A DNA stretch of 64,000 nt from Juglans regia. Its lineage: Eukaryota > Streptophyta > Magnoliopsida > Fagales > Juglandaceae. Positions 48,980 to 60,832 of the stretch are shown here, piece by piece. Position 1 is the stretch's first letter, and each line of letters begins with the position of its first letter. The stretch lies in NCBI RefSeq assembly GCF_001411555.2, contig NC_049901.1:39650964-39714963 (forward strand), in the 5' to 3' direction. The notes under the pieces were generated by a model, which was given only the letters and a program-made list of their open reading frames with translations, was not told where the DNA came from and made no database searches. The position numbers were made by a program, and so were the translations under genes.

Positions 48980-51900
48980 ATGGTTGCTACTGCTGCTACA
49001 TCCGCATTCTTTCCAGCTGTATCCCCCACTCCAGACTATGGTACAAAGACGACGTCCAAGCTTTCGAATTTAGGAGGGATGAAGTCGAAATCTGCTAGGT
49101 CTTCAAGTGGCTTGCAGGTCAAGACAAATGCCCAAGCCCCTCCCAAAATAAATGGTACCTCGGTTGGGTTGGCAACACCTGTAGAAGGTGTGAAAAATGA
49201 GTGCGACACATTGTCACCTGCCCCTAGGACTTTCATTAACACGTTACCTGATTGGAGCATGCTTCTTGCCGCTATCACCACAATCTTCTTGGCTGCTGAG
49301 AAGCAGTGGATGATGCTTGATTGGAAACCAAGGCGGCCTGACATGCTCATTGACCCTTTTGGTCTTGGGAGAATTGTTCAGGATGGTTTGGTGTTCCGGC
49401 AGAATTTTTCTATTAGATCATATGAAATAGGTGCCGATCGTACAGCTTCTATAGAGACATTGATGAATCATTTGCAGGTATGATTAATTCTTCAAATTTT
49501 ATACCACTTCTTTAAAATCCAAAATTACATCCTTTAACAGGCCGCTCTGATTTTCTTGAATAGCATGTGTCTGAGATTTTTTTTCATGAGCTATTGCCTT
49601 ATTCCTCCTGCTTTTGATTCCAGGAAACTGCCCTTAATCATGTTAAGAGTGCTGGACTTCTTGGTGATGGCTTTGGTTCAACGCCAGAGATGTGCAAAAA
49701 GAACCTGATATGGGTGGTTACGCGAATGCAGGTGGTGGTAGATCGCTATCCTACTTGGTAAGCCCACCACTTCATGCATATGGTTTGCCCTCTTTATTTG
49801 CTGTTGATCACGAGCTGTTGATTTTTGTCATTTATGTTTATATTTCATTTTTTGTTTATCCATTTTCCATATACGGATTTGATGATCTTATCCTACATTG
49901 CCACCATCTCCTGTAGTTTGCAGGGCTGACTGTGTAACAAAGAATTGGCTCCATGCTTAGCTCTATTTACTTGTTTTAGTACTTAATTGCTCTAAATATT
50001 TACTAATTTTTGGGGATGACACCTATACAAGGTCGCAATTTTATATCTAAAAACTAATACACCATTTGTTTCTTTGTGGGACAATTTATTTCTTGAGACC
50101 ATTAGTGTATATGAGAAGCTTAGCCTATCTTAATCAAAAGATTTGTTATATGATAATCATGATTATGGTGTAAGCTCGTTTTAAAGGTTAATCTACTATA
50201 TAAGTATTATAATCATTACAACTTTCCCAAACTTCCAAACAAATCACAAAAAACAATACAACTTTTTCAAATTTCGAAATAAAAATTATATTCAAAGAAT
50301 TTTTTTACTTTATAATATTTTTATTCAAATCTTTTTATACTTTCCCAAAATCCAATAAAGCATCTTAACTCAAATCATTTTGCTACTATTTACAGAAATG
50401 CTGAGATATTCTACATGTCCAAACGGGCCCTTAGTGTAATATTTATAAGCTAAGTATATTGTAACTTGGCTGTAGGACTTCAACTTTACTATGAATGATG
50501 ACCTCTTCATGCTTTTTGTGGTTTCTTTGGAGAGAAAGAAACCGGTGCCGAATCTCCAGTCTTTCTTTCGTAATACCCTCATGGGAGTGTAGCCTGAAAT
50601 AATGATATGCTGTTTCTATTTTTATACTTACCCAGAAATTTTAGCTCTCTTTCCTGGGTGTGAGGCTTAACATTTTGAGGAATCTTGTTTTGATTAATAT
50701 ATTTTGAAGTCAAACCGGTGTAAATTAATTTTGTTGCAAATTATATGATATCTGTTTTCAGCTTTTTAAGAACTTTTTTTAAATGTCATCATGATTGGGA
50801 TGTACCAGAATCCATGGATTATAAGTTGTTTTGTAGCTTCAGGAAAGTGGTCAATGGAGATTGATGGCTCTAATTGATTTTGTTCTTACAGGGGTGATGT
50901 TGTTCAAGTAGACACTTGGGTCAGTCCATCTGGAAAGAATGGTATGCGGCGTGATTGGCTTTTACGCGATTCTACATCTGGTGAAACTCTAACGAGAGCC
51001 TCCAGGTAGATTGTTGCAGAGTTAATATGATTTATGTTACATCCTATCTTGTACTTTTGGCGATGACAACCAAACCGATAGAAAATATATTTGTTTTGCT
51101 TGAGATGATCCTGATTGTAAAGGTGTTGAGAAGTGATTTATATGGGATGTATAGTAATAAATTTTAGGTATGTCAGCATGTAATCTGTGTGCGATGATAT
51201 ACTTGGAATGGTATCAGCAGAATTGATCAGGGTCTAAATGGTTGTGTTTTTCGGTTTTGATGATCTGCAGTGTTTGGGTGATGATGAATAAACAAACCAG
51301 GAGGTTATCTAAGATTCCACCAGAAGTACGAGGGGAAATAGAGCCTTACTTTACGGATACCCTTCCTGTTGTGGAAGAGGATAGCAGAAAACTACAAAAG
51401 CTGGATGACAATACAGCGGACTTTGTCCGTACTGGATTAAGCGTAAGTTGATTTTTTTATACAATAATTTGAATCAACATTTTTTCTTTGTAAAATTAAA
51501 TCTTGGTTGCTCTACGATGGTAAATTTTTTACCTTTCTAATTTGTAGCCCAGATGGAGTGATTTAGATGTCAACCAGCATGTCAACAATGTGAAGTACAT
51601 TGGCTGGATCCTTGAGGTAGATGTCCAAGCGAATCCTTTCTTCTGTTTATTCCCTTGCACTTCCCCTATTCCCCATCTCTCTCTCTCTCTCTCTCTCATT
51701 AATCCTCTCCTACCTTTGATATCTGTTCGCTAGATTCAATATGCATGCTAATATTGCGTGCCCTGTTCAAAGATGTAAGTCAGATCAAATCTGGCCAGAA
51801 TGTATAGTGGAAATGGATCTGACTGGACAACCATTTCTTGGTATTTATTTAGAATATTTTACATGCCAGAAATGACTGTACAGACCCCTTTTGATTGTGC

Positions 51901-52935
51901 TTGCATGCTAATATTGATACTTTTTTTTTTTTTTTATTGATAAGAACTGTTGAATTTATACGCCTTGGAAAAGATTTGTTTTTAGCCGTCACTTTTTAAA
52001 GCTCCGAGTATAGAAACTTAAACTTATAGTCTAATTCTTTTAATAACTTCGATTTCTTTTGGTCTTAATAAGTTCCCGTCACGGTGACATTCATCAATTT
52101 CTGGTCCATCTGCTGCAATTTTGTAGTTCAGTAATCACTTTGGTTGTCCAGCAAGGTTTTAATGACTTCAGTACAGCATGCCATGTGCACACCTGTGCTT
52201 GTCAAAGTACCCATTCCTGCTTTTTTTTTTTCATTGCCACAATAATGTTTGCCTTTTAGCTTTCATCTTTATTATTTTTTATTGCCTTGTTGCTGGAAGA
52301 AAGATTCCTACTACCAGCCATCTTGGTCCTGCAATACTTTGATTTCTTTGAGCTAGATATCATCAGACTGCAGTGTGTGCTGATCTCAGTTAAAAACTTC
52401 ATCTCTTTTTCAGCTGTTTGGGGGATGCCTCAACATCACATTGCAAATAAAACAAATATGTATTTTCCCTATCCACACCGTTCTTTCAACAACCCCTCAG
52501 TTTAATTATCAACAGAAGTTGTTTCATATCTGTTTTCAGGGTGCAAATATTCTTATCACTCAAATCCATTGATTTGATATGTGAGAAATTAAAGTACAGG
52601 ATGCTCCGAGAAAGTATTGGCTTGTGCATTAACTAAGATAAATCCATCGATTGTGGTTGTTGCAGAGTGCTCCATTGCCGATCTTGGAGAGCTACGAACT
52701 TTCTTCCATGACTTTGGAGTATAGGAGGGAGTGTGGGAAGGACAGCGTGCTTCAGTCATTGACTGCCGTCTCCTGCAATGGCATTGGTAATTTGGGAAAT
52801 TTAGCCGACATCGAGTGCCAGCACTTGCTTCAACTTGAGAATGGAGCAGAGATTGTGAGGGGTAGAACTGGGTGGAGGTCCAAACATGCCAGCAACTTTG
52901 GGACTCTTGGTGAGGTTCCAGTTGAAAGCACCTAA
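48980..52935 (+). CDS. FATB: Palmitoyl-acyl carrier protein thioesterase, plastidial (FATB)
   Basis: Six coding exons: 48980-49477, 49624-49757, 50892-51005, 51271-51442, 51548-51616, 52666-52935, giving 418 residues, the usual FATB length. The enzyme hydrolyses saturated acyl-ACP (mainly 16:0) in the plastid stroma, releasing fatty acid for export. Residues 1-~60 are a Ser/Thr/Lys-rich transit peptide. A hydrophobic stretch LPDWSMLLAAITTIFLAA (about 90-107) is the FATB-type membrane-associated segment before the hot-dog domains. The second hot-dog domain has N315 and H317 in DVNQHVNNVKYIGWILE, and C352 in EYRRECGKDSV, the residues described for plant FATB. All splice sites are GT-AG and the frame is clean, so the gene looks functional. 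FATA is unlikely because of the hydrophobic segment and the RRLSKIPPEVRGEIEPYF block. Confidence 0.95.
50196..50432 (+). mobile_element. MITE family B fragment in FATB intron 2
   Basis: CAAACTTCCAAACAAATCAC, then TTTCCCAAAATCCAATAAAG, TGCTACTATTTACAGAAATG and the end CCAAACGGGCCCTTA. This is the family B order lacking part of the left side. Confidence 0.65.
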
Positions 52936-53500
52936 TACATGAGTGCCTTGAAGCTGGTATGGCAATAGTCTCCACTCTCGGCGCCCATGGCATGTTTAGA
53001 ATCATCCTGCACGTGTTCCTTGGATCTATTATTCATATATGTTTCTTTTCCTCCATATAATATTCCTTCTGTTTTGTCTTCTTTCGTGAAAAAGCATTCC
53101 TATTGTAAGTAGCTCTTTCTGTACACACAACTCTCTCTCTCTCTCTCAAGGCCTCCCCTTTGCCCGCCTCACCTGGTTGGTATGGTGGACCCAAAAGGTG
53201 CAATGTCTGCCATTCTGGCAGTTAACCTTAGCTTTCTGGCATATCTGGGCGATTCATCTTATTTAATAGCATAACGTGTATATTTTTTTTATACATTCTT
53301 TTTATTTTTATTTTTTTTGCTATTCAGAAATGGCGAAATGTCCTCTTATTGCTGCATTTATTGCTGCTGATGACTTCACTTGTAATTCCATTTTGTTTGG
53401 ATGCAACAGCTTTGTAATGTCTGTGACTGGGTTTTCAATAAGAAATTGGCATGAAATTGGGACACTTGAGTGATTGCACTTTTCGCCATTCATGTTATTA
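52936..53500 (+). other. FATB 3'UTR and downstream flank
   Basis: This follows the stop at 52,935 and includes a CT run near 53,130-53,148. No poly(A) signal can be singled out with confidence. Confidence 0.4.
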
Positions 53501-53530
53501 TATGAGCTCCTCGATGAGGAAATGAATGTT

Positions 53531-53696
53531 AAGGGCTGGTTTGAATTCAGATATGAGAAAAATAGTTCTAAATGAAAGATGAAAAAAATAGTTATTATTT
53601 CAAGATTTATTTTGTGAGAGAATTTAAGAAAATTATAATAATGAGATGAGATGAATTGAAATATTTTTCAAATCCAAAAGGGGCCTAAAAGTCATT
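53531..53696 (+). mobile_element. MITE family A copy (forward, short)
   Basis: AAGGGCTGGTTTGAATTC begins and CAAATCCAAAAGGGGCCT ends the copy. Terminal inverted repeats are visible (AAGGGC...GGTTTGAAT against ATCCAAAAGGGGCC), but part of the core is deleted. Confidence 0.65.
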
Positions 53697-53881
53697 AAAG
53701 AGCAAAGATTGTTCGAAATCTCAAGGCGGATCATCCTATTTTATAGCCCATGGATTTGGATAGGATTAACTTGTTATTGTGTTGAAAATTAAGTTGGCAT
53801 GCATTAGACAGTGATGGCATTATAATCATACTTCAATTTCAATACCGGATCCCACTTTCTTCAGAAATGGGGATTCAAACC

Positions 53882-53883
53882 TC

Positions 53884-53926
<43 letters not shown>

Positions 53927-53931
53927 TGAGA
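53882..53931 (+). repeat. (GA)n microsatellite
   Basis: A run of about 20 AG units downstream of FATB. Confidence 0.9.
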
Positions 53932-54149
53932 GGGGTAAGAAGATAGGAAATTGGCATCTACTTGGACTATGTCTATTTTACTTTGAAAAAAAAAAAAAAT
54001 GGCATCAAGTCTCTAGTCCATAGTCCTATGATCATCCATCCCAATGGACTGCAAAGAAACCCAAGTCTCGCCCAACTAGACAAGTCTCGTCTGGGTCATG
54101 CTAGGGCCACCGATGGTAGACCCCAATTATTTCTATCGATGAATTTAAA

Positions 54150-55270
54150 ATGTAATTTTTTTTTTTTGTATTTTTTAAATCCTTTTAAAGATTTAAAAAA
54201 AAATTCACAAAGTTATTTAAAAATACTTTCTTAATAATAAAATAAAATAAAATAATATATAAAAAAATAAAATAAAGCATCAATTGGTAACTTTTCTCGT
54301 GGATTAATAAAATCGAGTTAAAAAAATAAAAAACAAAATAAAACATTTTCCTAGAGTTAAAATCGAGTCTCTACGCTTTATAGAGTTTGAATCTCATTGG
54401 ATTAAAAAATGAGAGAAGGCAAAAACAACTGCTCGCATGTCAGAGATTTTGCAAAAATTTCAAATTTTTGTGTGTACAAATATAGGTAATTTACATTTAA
54501 ATAGAGGCTGGATTTATGACCTAATGTCTGATCTCTTATGCAGGCCGGAGATAGTACCGTTTGATTCAAAGCTAGCATCGCGACAAAATCTAATTAACAT
54601 ATACAATTAGTTTGGAACCAGAGGAGAATTAGGTGGTGTAATGGAATCTTTAGTTAATATTTTAATTAATATTATCTTAAAAAAGCAAAAATAAAGAAAA
54701 ACAAAGGAAATTAAACATATGATATGACATGATTTGCAGCATCCTGTGCATGTATTTTCAACAAGTGCATGCATTATGCCCAAAAAAAGACTGACCCTAT
54801 AGCTATATATCACTACAATCAATGCTTCAATTAGGCTAAGGTATAATAGAAAATAGATCAAATGGATGCATGATGCACTGAACTAATCATGGAAACACAT
54901 AGCTAGAACGTACATTAAACTAAGAATCAAGATTAATGGTGTTTAATTTGGATATATACATACATACATATATATATAATATTTTGCCTATTTTCTAGTG
55001 CTTTCTTTTTGCAAACTCATGCATGCATGCACATGAAGAAGTCCACTCCACCAGCACGAGACCTCACATGATTAGGCACTAATCCTAGCTGCATAAAACT
55101 ACAAAAAAAAACAGATCATGAGCTGAATTAGACTATTAATTAATTAAAAGAACATAGAAGAGAGAGATCAGACGTCTAACCAGCCAATCATGTAAAAACA
55201 CTTCTGGGTTTGTTTACAAAACTAGTTTACTTTATTTGGTAGGTATATAGATATAAGTTCATGATCAATT
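54150..55270. other. AT-rich intergenic DNA
   Basis: No gene or bounded element that I can support. Confidence 0.5.
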
Positions 55271-55638
55271 ACAATATTTGCTGAGATGGGACAAGAGGCT
55301 GATCAAAGCCGCGTGCGGCTACCGGTTTTGCAGAAAAACTGATTGATCATCAGCAGTATTAACCGCAGTATCTAGACCCCCTTCTTCTTCTTCCACGCTG
55401 AGGAACGATGAATCCGAAAATGGCACGTCTCAGACATGCCGACATTGCCACATGCACCTTGTCGATGATCGGGCTCGTCAAGGAGATGACGCTTCTTCTA
55501 CCAGCTTTGACTTGAAACCTTCAAACACTTGGGGTCCATGCAACTGATCTTTACATGAACTTTAACAACTTCAGGTCAACTAAGTCATGCTGAAACGTAA
55601 GCTAGTTAATAATTTACACATGTTTAATTAGTACTAAC

Positions 55639-55856
55639 GGGAAGTTTGGAGTGATATGAGAATTTTGTGTTTTGTTTTAAAGTTTAAAATATTATGTTTT
55701 AATATTATTATTGTTTTGAGATTTGAAAAAGGTGTATTGAAATTTGAAAAAGTTGAATTGTTTATTATATTTTATATAGAAATTTGAAAAATGTGTAATG
55801 ATGAGATGAGATGAGATGAAAATTTTGTGTTTTGTCTTGTACCCAAACATGCCCTT
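55639..55856 (+). mobile_element. MITE family A copy (forward)
   Basis: GGGAAGTTTGGAGTGATATG to ACCCAAACATGCCCTT, with the shared GAGATTTGAAAAAG and TGTTTATTATATTTTATA core. A short piece of the core is locally duplicated (GAAATTTGAAAAAG repeated). Confidence 0.7.
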
Positions 55857-56609
55857 AAAATTCATTCAATTCGATGGAAGTATCTCAAGTGACAAGTTAG
55901 GTCTTACTTAACAGAAAGCTCATATATTAATATAATAAAAGTAAAAAATAATATTTACAGTCATAGAGTATGCAATCGTTGTGTATTTTTTTTAAAAAAT
56001 AAATAAATATGAGATTCACATAAAATAATAATTTTTTAATAATAGATCACATGATTCTTTTAAAAAAAAATACACGACACTTATATATATAGTTCATGAC
56101 TATATCTAACATTGCTTAGTTAGAGTTTGAACGTTTTACAGTTTTAGGACCTAACGCGTGACCTAATAATTACTCCATTAATTAATTTGTATGCAATGAG
56201 GAGGTTGCACTTGATAATGATTATATAGTCGACGCAAAAAAAGCATCCGATGCCGCCCATATCAAATTAAAAAGAGCCTCTAATCCGTAGTACTTACTGT
56301 TTAATCAATCATGCTAATCCATTTAAAAAAAAATGTTTATATGTATTTAGTTTTAGAAAAATGCTAGCTAGTATGCAGCCTAGCTTTGCCTCCTTATTTT
56401 AATTGCTCATGTATTTAAATTTTTTATTATTTAATAATCAAGGAAGTAACTTTTAGTGTATTAGTTTATTTTTTTTTTATTTTTTTTAAATATTTAAAGA
56501 TGTTTAAAAGATATGAAAATGAAAAGAATAAAAAAATAAAATATAGAATTTGTACTAGTGGGCATATTGCCTAGCGGTCAAAGCTGGGAAGCACATTAGC
56601 ATTATTGTT

Positions 56610-56800
56610 AGGCCTCTTTTGTTTTTATAGATGAGTTGAGAAAAAGTTAAAAGTTGAATAAAATATTATTATAATATATTTCTTTTTAATATTATTTTTA
56701 TTTTGAGATTTGAAAAAGTTGAATTGTTTATTTTATTTTGTGTAGAAATTTAAAAAAATTATAATAATTAGATAAAATAATATAAGATAAAAAGTTTTGT
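56610..56800 (+). mobile_element. MITE family A copy (forward)
   Basis: AGGCCTCTTTTGTTTTTATA start, then ATAAAATATTATTATAATAT, TTTTGAGATTTGAAAAAG, GAATTGTTTATTTTATTTTG. The right end is eroded. Confidence 0.7.
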
Positions 56801-57246
56801 GAAAGTAATCGAGAGCTTAGTTTTATTAATATAATTCCAGTCACGTACGCCTCGTTAATAATCTGAAGTACTACTGAATATTTACCACCATTGCAAAACA
56901 ATAAAACTTAAAATACTTTGATCATTATGTTCATGATCATATATTTTCAAGGAGAACCATGACTTAAATTAGCTGTCTTAAACCTGACGTTGCTTACTAA
57001 TTTGAAATCAAGAATCTACTAATACGTACCCCTAAAAAATAATACATACAACATTAAGATTTATTAACATCGGCTCGAATTGAATTATGTAATATTAATT
57101 AGTTGCTTTATAATAACAAAGGAATGAGATCATAATTAGTTCCAACTCCACATAAGAGTCCTCTCTTCGTAAAAATAAAAACGAAATCTAATTATTAAAT
57201 TCAAGTCACGAATCTAATTACTACATATTAGGCATATGCACTGTTA

Positions 57247-57574
57247 CCACTAAGATGGTAGCTCAGTTGGTACAAGCTAATATTTCATGGTCCCGAAATC
57301 AAGAGTTTGAGTCAGGACATAAGTTGAAACTACTTGTAATAGTAAAGCTTGACCTTTGGACTGCCATGAGATGAGCTTTGGACCATTGGACTGCCATGAG
57401 ATGAGCTTTGGACCAGTGGGATACTTTGGGAGTGTTGTAGTGACGGGCTCGCCCTTGGAGCAATAGTATAACTCAAATCGGGCATTTCACATTGAAGAGA
57501 GACTCCTATAATCATACCTAGGAAAGATTAGTACACTAGTCGCCTCCCACCTCTCTTTTTGCTTAGAAAAAAAA
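57247..57574 (+). mobile_element. tRNA-derived SINE with target-site duplication
   Basis: The head reads GATGGTAGCTCAGTTGGTAC (A-box-like) and about 40 bp later AAGAGTTTGAGTC (B-box-like), the spacing of an internal pol III promoter in a tRNA-derived SINE. The body has a 30-bp exact tandem duplication (57,356-57,385 and 57,386-57,415, TTGGACTGCCATGAGATGAG...). It ends in a run of A residues. A 17-bp direct repeat with three mismatches flanks it: AGGCATATGCACTGTTA (57,230-57,246) and AGGCATACACACTATTA (57,575-57,591). Confidence 0.8.
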
Positions 57575-57972
57575 AGGCATACACACTATTATAAAAAGAA
57601 ATATTATATTCTCAAGTTGGTGTGTAGAACACATAACTTAATAAAGCATTTACTTGAAATAATTTAATTTAAAAAATAAATTTTAAAATTTAAATTTTAC
57701 AAATCAAATATTTTCACGTAATGTATATATAGTGTGATTTGCACGGTAACTTAAAAATAAGAATAACTTGCAAGCATTATCAGGTTTTTTCTCTTTTCTT
57801 TTTTCTATCCTTCTAAATATATACTCATATGCATATATATATATATATATATATACACATATGTGTCATGTGTATGCATTAAAAAAGTACTTTGGGTGGA
57901 TCTAACAAGGAATATTTCAAACACGAATTGAGTGGACGCAAGAATTGAATCTGATGAAATTGATTGAATGTA

Positions 57973-57978
57973 CCGACA
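57973..57978 (-). promoter_or_regulatory. Candidate auxin-response element (TGTCGG on the minus strand)
   Basis: CCGACA, i.e. TGTCGG on the other strand, lies about 80 bp upstream of the TATA run of the Aux/IAA gene. TGTCGG is a known high-affinity ARF-binding variant of the AuxRE. A six-base word occurs often by chance, so this is suggestive only. Confidence 0.35.
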
Positions 57979-58017
57979 GCGGGTCCAAACTTCAAAGCAT
58001 GCTTCAATCACTGTATG

Positions 58018-58023
58018 CACGTG
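58018..58023 (+). promoter_or_regulatory. G-box (CACGTG) upstream of the Aux/IAA gene
   Basis: The palindrome CACGTG within GCACGTGG lies about 35 bp upstream of the TATA run. G-boxes are bound by bHLH and bZIP factors, such as PIFs that control several Aux/IAA genes. Function here is inferred. Confidence 0.45.
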
Positions 58024-58055
58024 GCCTCATCCCATAGGCCCCTTGACCTCTTTCG

Positions 58056-58073
58056 TATATATATATATATATA
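58056..58073 (+). promoter_or_regulatory. TATA box of the Aux/IAA gene
   Basis: A TATATATATATATATATA run about 90-108 bp upstream of the ATG at 58,164, a normal distance for a short plant leader. Confidence 0.6.
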
Positions 58074-58163
58074 GAACACCAACACCCACACGTTCATGAC
58101 CAGTGAGCACAAGCCTCCAAACAAAACACTGAGCGGCCTTTGATCACCCACAAAGTTTACAGT

Positions 58164-59912
58164 ATGCAACCGGACACAACATCTGAGTCGCCGGGATCTG
58201 ACGTCACAAGCACGGTCTTCAAGGATACCGAGCTCACCTTGGGATTACCAGGAGAGGCTCGTTTCTCCGGAGGAAAGACGTGCTCGAAACGTGGATTCAT
58301 CGAGACGTCCATGGATCTTAACCTGGGGGACTCATCATCATCAAGCCATACGCGTGGTAAAATTCTTGCTGGCCAAGATTTCAGCTCGGAAAGTCTTGTC
58401 TCCGGCGCCGGGAAACCCTCAGCTGCTAAGTAAGACTATTTATATATCTCACCATTTTATTATTACAACTTTTTACCCTAAAATTTAGTTCGTTATCAAC
58501 TTATCAATCAGCTGGCCTGAAGGCATACCCAGTAGCAGTAAAAAAGAAATGAAGAACTCTTTGCATGAGATATTTAACATTTTTTTGAGAAAATTCAAGA
58601 AAAAAGCTAATTAGAGGTACTGGTAATTATTTGTGTAATGATAAGAGGAAAGGACGAAACGCGCGTTTTATAGCTCGTTCGTCTCTTCATACAAGAGTGA
58701 TATATATCGTTTTCGTGGATCGGAATCCTCTCATACTCATGACTTTCTTAGTTATCTTAATTATATATTCACATGAATTGATGTTAGAGTCTTCACTTTT
58801 CACAAACATGGTATATACGATTCATTTGAGTAACTTATATATATATATGCGGTATGATCGATCGCAGGAGACAAGAAGTGGTTGGGTGGCCACCGGTGAG
58901 ATCGTTGAGAAAGAGGGCGTTGGAGGGCTGCAAATACGTGAAAGTGGCCGTAGATGGAGCACCATACTTGCGTAAAGTGGACCTGGAGATTTACAATAGC
59001 TACCAGGAGTTATTGAGGGCCTTAGAGCAGTTGTTCATGACTTGCTTCGCCATCCACGGTGAGCATACACACAAACACACACACACACACATAATATGCA
59101 TGTATGTGGGTTGTTTTATGCTTAAATAATCTTATGAATCTGGTGCGTATAACGTGCGTACTACGGCCGGATGGCCATATACAGGTAATTATGTGGGCGA
59201 GGGGGAGAGGAAGGTTATGGATCCAATGAAGGAAATGGAGTATGTGCCTACTTATGAAGACAAGGATGGTGACTGGATGCTAGTTGGCGACGTTCCTTGG
59301 AAGTAAGTGATCCATAAACGTATTCGATTCATTCACCATTTACTCACTTTTGTTTTTGGGGACAACTTTAGGTTACAGCATTTACCGAAAAAACACTATG
59401 GATTCCGCGAGTACTACCTCACGACATAATTATCTGAAGATTCTTCTTCTTTTTCTCGGGGGTGGGGGCCTAGGTTGGGGAAGTTAGGAACTTTCGTTCA
59501 TGCATGTACTGTCATGTCCTTTTGCAAGATATTTTAGCATCTTCTTTGAATCATGCATTTGATCCGTTTTTCCTCTGAGTTTCAAATAAGTTTTTTCTTT
59601 GGCCGATCACTCAATTAGACTGATTAATCAAGTTTTGATCTTAAAGTGACTTAAAACTTGCAATTGTGGGTTTATTTATAAGTTAATGAAACTCGTGATC
59701 GTCTTCTTCCATTTAACTAAACTTAATTCATATGATTTACTTTCCCCCTTTTTAATGACAGAATGTTCATAGAATCGTGCAAGCGTATTCGCTTGATGAA
59801 AAGCTCAGAGGCTGTTGGGACGCTTGGTAATCCATATTTAATTCCGTCTTTCAGTAGTATTTATGCAACGTCTTGTCTTTTTTTGGTTTTTTTTTTAATA
59901 CAGCTCGATGAT

Positions 59913-59952
<40 letters not shown>

Positions 59953-60023
59953 CTCCTAGAACTCATCCAAGATCATGCACGTATAATGAAGTAGCAGCTG
60001 ATCAACAATTGAAGGCCAGGTAG
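58164..60023 (+). CDS. Aux/IAA auxin-responsive repressor protein
   Basis: Five exons: 58164-58429, 58868-59058, 59185-59302, 59762-59826, 59953-60023, giving 236 residues with GT-AG junctions and the exon layout usual for Aux/IAA genes. Domain I has the EAR motif LTLGL (24-28), which recruits TOPLESS. Domain II has the degron VVGWPPVRS (93-101), bound by TIR1/AFB with auxin for ubiquitination. Basic LRKR follows. Domains III/IV form the PB1 fold: [20 protein letters not shown] with its conserved lysine, and the acidic [16 protein letters not shown], ending in [15 protein letters not shown]. It represses ARF-driven transcription in the nucleus until auxin triggers its turnover. The N-terminus ([13 protein letters not shown]) and the tail [20 protein letters not shown] are not ones I can match to a numbered IAA, so no symbol is given. 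Confidence 0.93.
59918..59949 (+). repeat. (TA)n run in the last Aux/IAA intron
   Basis: About fifteen TA units end right at the acceptor (tatatacag) of the final exon, where a pyrimidine tract would normally lie. Confidence 0.85.
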
Positions 60024-60830
60024 AAACCAAGCGATCGATCGAGTCCTTGAATGATGGTAGATTCTAATTGTATAGATGATCTAGATCATAAAATCCAATA
60101 TCCCCATTTTCCTTTGTTAATTGGGAGATCATCATAAGTAGTGCTTTAAGATGAGTAGATTAATAAGAGAGAAGATTTGATCTTGTACTAGTTTTTCCGT
60201 AATTTGATTTCGTGTAATATACCTTTGTCTGTCTTATATAAAAGAGCACGTACGTACGTGCAGGATATGGTACTACATGCGTGTGATTTTGTTTGTGTAT
60301 GTTCTTGCAGTTAAAATATTAATATCAGATAATTGGTACGTACAAAACAATGCTCAACGTACGTACGTACAGATCATGATCACCACCTTAATTAATTTTA
60401 ATTCCTGGGTTACAAAATCACATGATATAATTTTCTTAAGTACCGTACGTCGATTCATGATCTTGTTCTAGCTTTTACGTACTGGCCAGCCAGCTTCATG
60501 CTGATGAAATATACACACACACACAATATTGGGATTACGTATTTATTTGCTGCGCAATGGAGGAATCTCATGTCCACATATCAAAAGCCATTAATACATG
60601 ATTTGATGATCTCCTGGGCTGATCAACCGTCTATGTATGGTGTTGATCAGTACCTATGGAGATTGAGCTAGTATCTGTACGATATTTCTTCTCTTTTCTC
60701 TAGTGGATTCAATTTCCAAATCTGTTGAGTTTAACGTTTTTTAATCCTTTCTCCTTGTGACTATTTCCAAAGATTTTATGTGCAAGATACGTATGCCCAA
60801 TTGAAGATGGCGTAACCAAGCAGTATGTCG
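60024..60830 (+). other. Aux/IAA 3'UTR and flank
   Basis: Presumed 3'UTR to about 60,250, then intergenic DNA with GTACGTAC and ACACAC runs. No gene seen. Confidence 0.45.
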
Positions 60831-60832
60831 AT

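Noticed and set aside
52589..53005. 138-codon minus-strand ORF
   Set aside because: Antisense shadow of the last FATB exon.
57250..57320. Possible tRNA gene
   Set aside because: A- and B-box-like motifs are present, but the stems cannot be paired as a tRNA cloverleaf, and the unit continues into a SINE body with poly-A and target duplication.
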